A stretch of DNA of 64,000 nucleotides from contig NZ_JAGDYP010000001.1 of NCBI RefSeq assembly GCF_017565765.1, positions 338,358 through 402,357 on the forward strand, read 5' to 3'. Below are positions 61,256 through 64,000 of this stretch, one piece after another; positions within the stretch are counted from its first letter, which is position 1; each line of letters begins with the position of its first letter. The notes beneath the pieces are model-generated. The model was not told the DNA's origin. It was given only the letters and a program-made list of their open reading frames with translations, and searched no databases. The position numbers were made by a program, and so were the translations under genes. This DNA is from Capnocytophaga bilenii. Its GTDB lineage: Bacteria; Bacteroidota; Bacteroidia; Flavobacteriales; Flavobacteriaceae.

Positions 61256-61699
61256 ATGGCTCTGCTAAAATTGAATAAAAACGAACTTATCAACTATCAG
61301 CTCATCGGGATAGAAACCCCCTTGCCCGACTATAAGCTCGCCTATAAACTAAACCAAAAACTACATATTCAATTAGCAAAACATAATGACTATGAACCTC
61401 TAATAGCTACAAACCAGCAATACCACTCTTATTACACTTGGCAAGACCCTGCTACCGACCTAAAATGGCACTGTATAAGCAATAAAATGCTCATAGAAGG
61501 TACTCCCAATCAGCTATTCGGCATAGAATACCTCATAGATAAGTATAAAACAATAGATTATTTCTTAAAAATAGACACCCTCGATACCGACTTATGCAAT
61601 GCTAATACCATAATGCAGCAACTAATACCCCTAAAATGCAAAATTATAGACCCTAATAAACTGAATTTAAAACATAATTACATATTTCAAGAATGCTAA
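61256..61699 (+). CDS. IPExxxVDY family protein
   Basis: A 147-residue cytosolic protein seen almost only in Bacteroidota and almost always just before pyk. Typical parts are LIGIETPLPDYKLAYKLNQKL, a YHSYYTWQDPATDLKWHCISNK middle and the family-name region near YKTIDYFLKI. The gene overlaps pyk by 7 bases, so translation is coupled. Function is unknown. Confidence 0.85.
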   Translation: MALLKLNKNELINYQLIGIETPLPDYKLAYKLNQKLHIQLAKHNDYEPLIATNQQYHSYYTWQDPATDLKWHCISNKMLIEGTPNQLFGIEYLIDKYKTIDYFLKIDTLDTDLCNANTIMQQLIPLKCKIIDPNKLNLKHNYIFQEC

Positions 61700-63156
61700 A
61701 TAGTAAAAAAACCAAAATAGTAGCTACCTTAGGTCCTGCTACCGCTGACCCCGAAGTTATCAAAAATATGATGATTGCGGGAGTAAATGTGTTCCGTATC
61801 AACTTCTCTCACGCCGACTATGACGATGTGCGAGAACGCATTGAGATGATACGCCGTATCAACCAAGAAAACGGTTTCCATACCGCTATCCTTGCCGACC
61901 TGCAAGGTCCTAAATTACGCGTAGGCGTAATGGAAGAAGGTACCGTAGTAACACCAGGAGATAAAGTTACTTTTGTAACAGGTGAACCTTTTGTAGGCAA
62001 CAAAGAGCGTGCTTATATGAACTACGAAAAATTCCCTGCCGATGTACGCTCAGGAGAACGCATCTTGTTAGATGACGGTAAACTTATCTTCGAGGTATTA
62101 TCATCAAACGGAGAAAACGAAGTAGAAGCTGTCGTAATACAAGGAGGTCCTTTCAGCTCTAAAAAAGGGGTAAACCTCCCCAATACTAAAGTATCACTAC
62201 CTGCCCTTACCGAAAAAGATATACGCGATGCCCTATTTGCTATCACTCAAGAAGTAGATTGGTTTGCCCTCTCATTTGTACGCCACCCCGAAGATATTCA
62301 AGACCTTAAAGACCTTATCGAGGAAAACGCAGGGCACAAAATACCTATTATTGCCAAAATTGAAAAACCAGAAGCTCTAAAAAATATAGATAAAATTATG
62401 GCAGCCTGCGATGGTATAATGGTAGCTCGTGGCGACCTTGGTGTAGAAATCCCTGCCGAAGAAGTACCTCTTATCCAAAAAGAGTTAGTACACAAAGCCA
62501 AAGCACACCATATACCTGTAATTATCGCTACCCAGATGATGGAATCGATGATAAATAGCCTAACCCCCACCCGTGCCGAAGTGAATGACGTAGGGAACTC
62601 TGTCCTTGACGGTGCCGATGCGGTAATGCTTTCGGGCGAAACTTCTGTGGGTAAATACCCTGTACAAGTAATAGAGCAAATGAGCCGCATTATTCGTAGT
62701 GTAGAAGATTCTGATATTATCAAAGTACCACTCGTTACCCCTTTTATACGCTCTTTGCGCTATATTACCAACACCATTTGCTTTCACGCAGCCAAGATGG
62801 CTAACGATACCAATGCCAAAGTGATAACCTCACTCACCAATAGTGGCTATGCAGCATTCCGCATTTCGTCATATCGCCCCAGCTCACATATTTTGATATT
62901 TACCTCTAATAAGCGATTACTCACCCAGCTAAACCTATTGTGGGGTGTAACCACTTTCTATTATGACCGCTTTGTCTCTACCGATGAAGTTATAGAAGAT
63001 ATCAACCACGTAGCCAATGAAGAAGGCTATGTAGATATGGGCGACATAATGATCAACCTCGTATCGATGCCAATGCAAGGCAAAGGAATGGTAAATACCC
63101 TACGCGTTACCGAAATCGACTCTTGCGCCGTAAGTTTTGACAAGAAAAAACGATAA
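61693..63156 (+). CDS. pyk: Pyruvate kinase
   Basis: Last step of glycolysis: phosphoenolpyruvate and ADP to pyruvate and ATP. TKIVATLGPAT at the start, GVNVFRINFSHA, PIIAKIEKPEALKNIDKIMAACDGIMVARGDLGVEIP (catalytic Lys and metal-binding Glu/Asp), IATQMMESMI and ADAVMLSGETSVGKYP. The 487 residues include a C-terminal regulatory domain of normal size. Coupled to the preceding IPExxxVDY gene. Confidence 0.97.
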   Translation: MLNSKKTKIVATLGPATADPEVIKNMMIAGVNVFRINFSHADYDDVRERIEMIRRINQENGFHTAILADLQGPKLRVGVMEEGTVVTPGDKVTFVTGEPFVGNKERAYMNYEKFPADVRSGERILLDDGKLIFEVLSSNGENEVEAVVIQGGPFSSKKGVNLPNTKVSLPALTEKDIRDALFAITQEVDWFALSFVRHPEDIQDLKDLIEENAGHKIPIIAKIEKPEALKNIDKIMAACDGIMVARGDLGVEIPAEEVPLIQKELVHKAKAHHIPVIIATQMMESMINSLTPTRAEVNDVGNSVLDGADAVMLSGETSVGKYPVQVIEQMSRIIRSVEDSDIIKVPLVTPFIRSLRYITNTICFHAAKMANDTNAKVITSLTNSGYAAFRISSYRPSSHILIFTSNKRLLTQLNLLWGVTTFYYDRFVSTDEVIEDINHVANEEGYVDMGDIMINLVSMPMQGKGMVNTLRVTEIDSCAVSFDKKKR

Positions 63157-63199
63157 AGGTAATTATAAATTAATCAATAAGATAATAAATTAACACACA

Positions 63200-63361
63200 G
63201 AGGCTGTCCGAAAAGTTTTGTTTTGTGAAGGCGATTTGCCAATCGCCCCTACAATGTGAATAAAAGTGATTGATTATCAGAGCAATTAACTTTGTCAAAC
63301 TTTCAAAGTTTGACAAAGAGTGTGGCGCAATCATACTTTTTAAAACTTTTCGGACAGTCCC
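63200..63361. mobile_element. MITE, copy D
   Basis: Left end GAGGCTGTCCGAAAAGTTTT; right end, inverted, GGGACTGTCCGAAAAGTTTT. Interior has GGCGATTTGCCAATCGCC and the 29-base palindrome with arms CTTTGTCAAACTTT. It fills most of the pyk-DoxX gap. Confidence 0.8.
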
Positions 63362-63450
63362 TTTTAATGAATAAACTGTAAAAATGCAGTAGCATCACAC
63401 TCCATTAGTAGCCAATTACCATTCACTCTCATAAAATAAAAATTAAAAGT

Positions 63451-63855
63451 ATGAAAAACAGAGATTTAGGATTACTTATTTTGCGACTTACTATAGGCTT
63501 ATTAATGATTCCACACGGGATTAACAAGGTTATACATCCTGTCGCCTTTCGTTTTATAAAAGAGACTGTAGAAGCCAAAGGGTTACCTATATTTATTGCT
63601 TATGGTGTATTTATAGGTGAGATTGTAGCCCCTTTATTAGTAGTATTAGGATATAGAGCACGTATTGCAGCCTTTGTGATGTTCCTCAATGGGTTAGCAA
63701 CTCTTTATTTAGCCTATAGCAATAAGCTTATAGCACTCACTGAGTACGGTGATTGGTCACCAGAACTATCCGCCCTTTTCTTTTTAGGTGCATTGGCTCT
63801 ATTCTTTACAGGAGCAGGCAAATACAGCCTTTCACATCGCAACACTTGGGACTAA
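63451..63855 (+). CDS. DoxX family membrane protein
   Basis: 134 residues with four hydrophobic segments. LGLLILRLTIGLLMIPHGINKV at the start and GEIVAPLLVVLGYRARIAAFVMFLNGLATLYLAY are typical of DoxX/DoxD-like proteins, some of which work in thiol or sulfur redox. Function here is not known. Single gene after a MITE. Confidence 0.85.
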   Translation: MKNRDLGLLILRLTIGLLMIPHGINKVIHPVAFRFIKETVEAKGLPIFIAYGVFIGEIVAPLLVVLGYRARIAAFVMFLNGLATLYLAYSNKLIALTEYGDWSPELSALFFLGALALFFTGAGKYSLSHRNTWD

Positions 63856-63986
63856 AGCACTGCACTACACCCAAAACTCAAAAACAGCTGGTAGCAAAAA
63901 AATGCTATTGGTAGATTTAAATCATAAATAAAAAGTGTTACTTCCGTAATTTTCTCATCTACATTAGCTAATTAGCAAATTATTAT

Positions 63987-63994
63987 TATCTTTG
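63987..63994 (+). promoter_or_regulatory. -7 box of a gene beyond the window
   Basis: TATCTTTG six bases from the right edge. No ORF can be seen after it. Confidence 0.4.
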
Positions 63995-64000
63995 CCTGAG

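Overview
The window looks like a chromosomal piece of a Flavobacteriia member (Bacteroidota), most likely Capnocytophaga or a close relative. The reasons are Bacteroidota-type promoters (TTG, 19-20 bases, TAnnTTTG) before many genes, a SprE/PorW-type type IX secretion lipoprotein, an IPExxxVDY-family gene just before pyk, a Bacteroidota LptD, and generally AT-rich DNA. The genus is an inference; no search was run.

Layout. 1-29.3 kb is mostly a conserved backbone on the minus strand: a partial rmlA, a small operon (metallophosphoesterase, AAA ATPase, a PD-(D/E)XK-like protein), then der-sprE-lptD-D-Ala-D-Ala dipeptidase, an M1 aminopeptidase, smpB, a Gcr-type membrane protein, a TonB-dependent receptor, an FucP-like sugar transporter (plus strand), lysS, accA, an acyl-CoA ligase (plus strand), and panB-YoaK-like-RluA. 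A tRNA-His (29740-29813) marks the start of an accessory region.

30.4-49.7 kb is an AT-rich, all-plus-strand array of displaced Rhs C-terminal tips with their presumed immunity genes. There is no full-length Rhs gene. The left half (30.4-40.2 kb) has tips that keep a piece of the Rhs core (ending QDPIGLAGNNPNFYGY...) and switch abruptly to a new toxin domain: GIY-YIG-like, WHH nuclease, a TreTu-like ADP-ribosyltransferase broken by one TGA, a possible RNase, and unknown ones. Each is followed by a cytosolic-looking immunity candidate. The GIY-YIG tip plus leucine-rich-repeat partner is present twice as a near-identical 1.5 kb direct repeat. The right half (40.5-47.8 kb) holds only the last codons of tips, including a metzincin-like fragment, next to partners that mostly carry signal peptides or lipoboxes, so those toxins probably act in the periplasm. 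The array is full of decayed IS1595-like, IS5-like and IS4-like elements, a MITE family, and dispersed palindromes. A 20-residue fragment matching the start of TssK hints at type VI secretion ancestry.

49.7-64 kb returns to backbone on the plus strand: feoAB, a patatin-like lipase, a MotA/TolQ-like plus DUF2149 pair, rbfA, an FtsX/LolE-type permease, brnQ (minus strand, with an in-frame 57-base internal duplication), a metallophosphatase, a truncated rhuM, a sigma-54 activator, a nucleotide-sugar dehydrogenase, an IPExxxVDY protein with pyk, and a DoxX protein.

The most interesting parts are the Rhs tip/immunity array with its shared boundary sequences and shared frameshift, the GIY-YIG/LRR pair, the ATPase plus nuclease-like pair at the left edge, and the palindromes and MITEs that sit exactly at cassette breakpoints.
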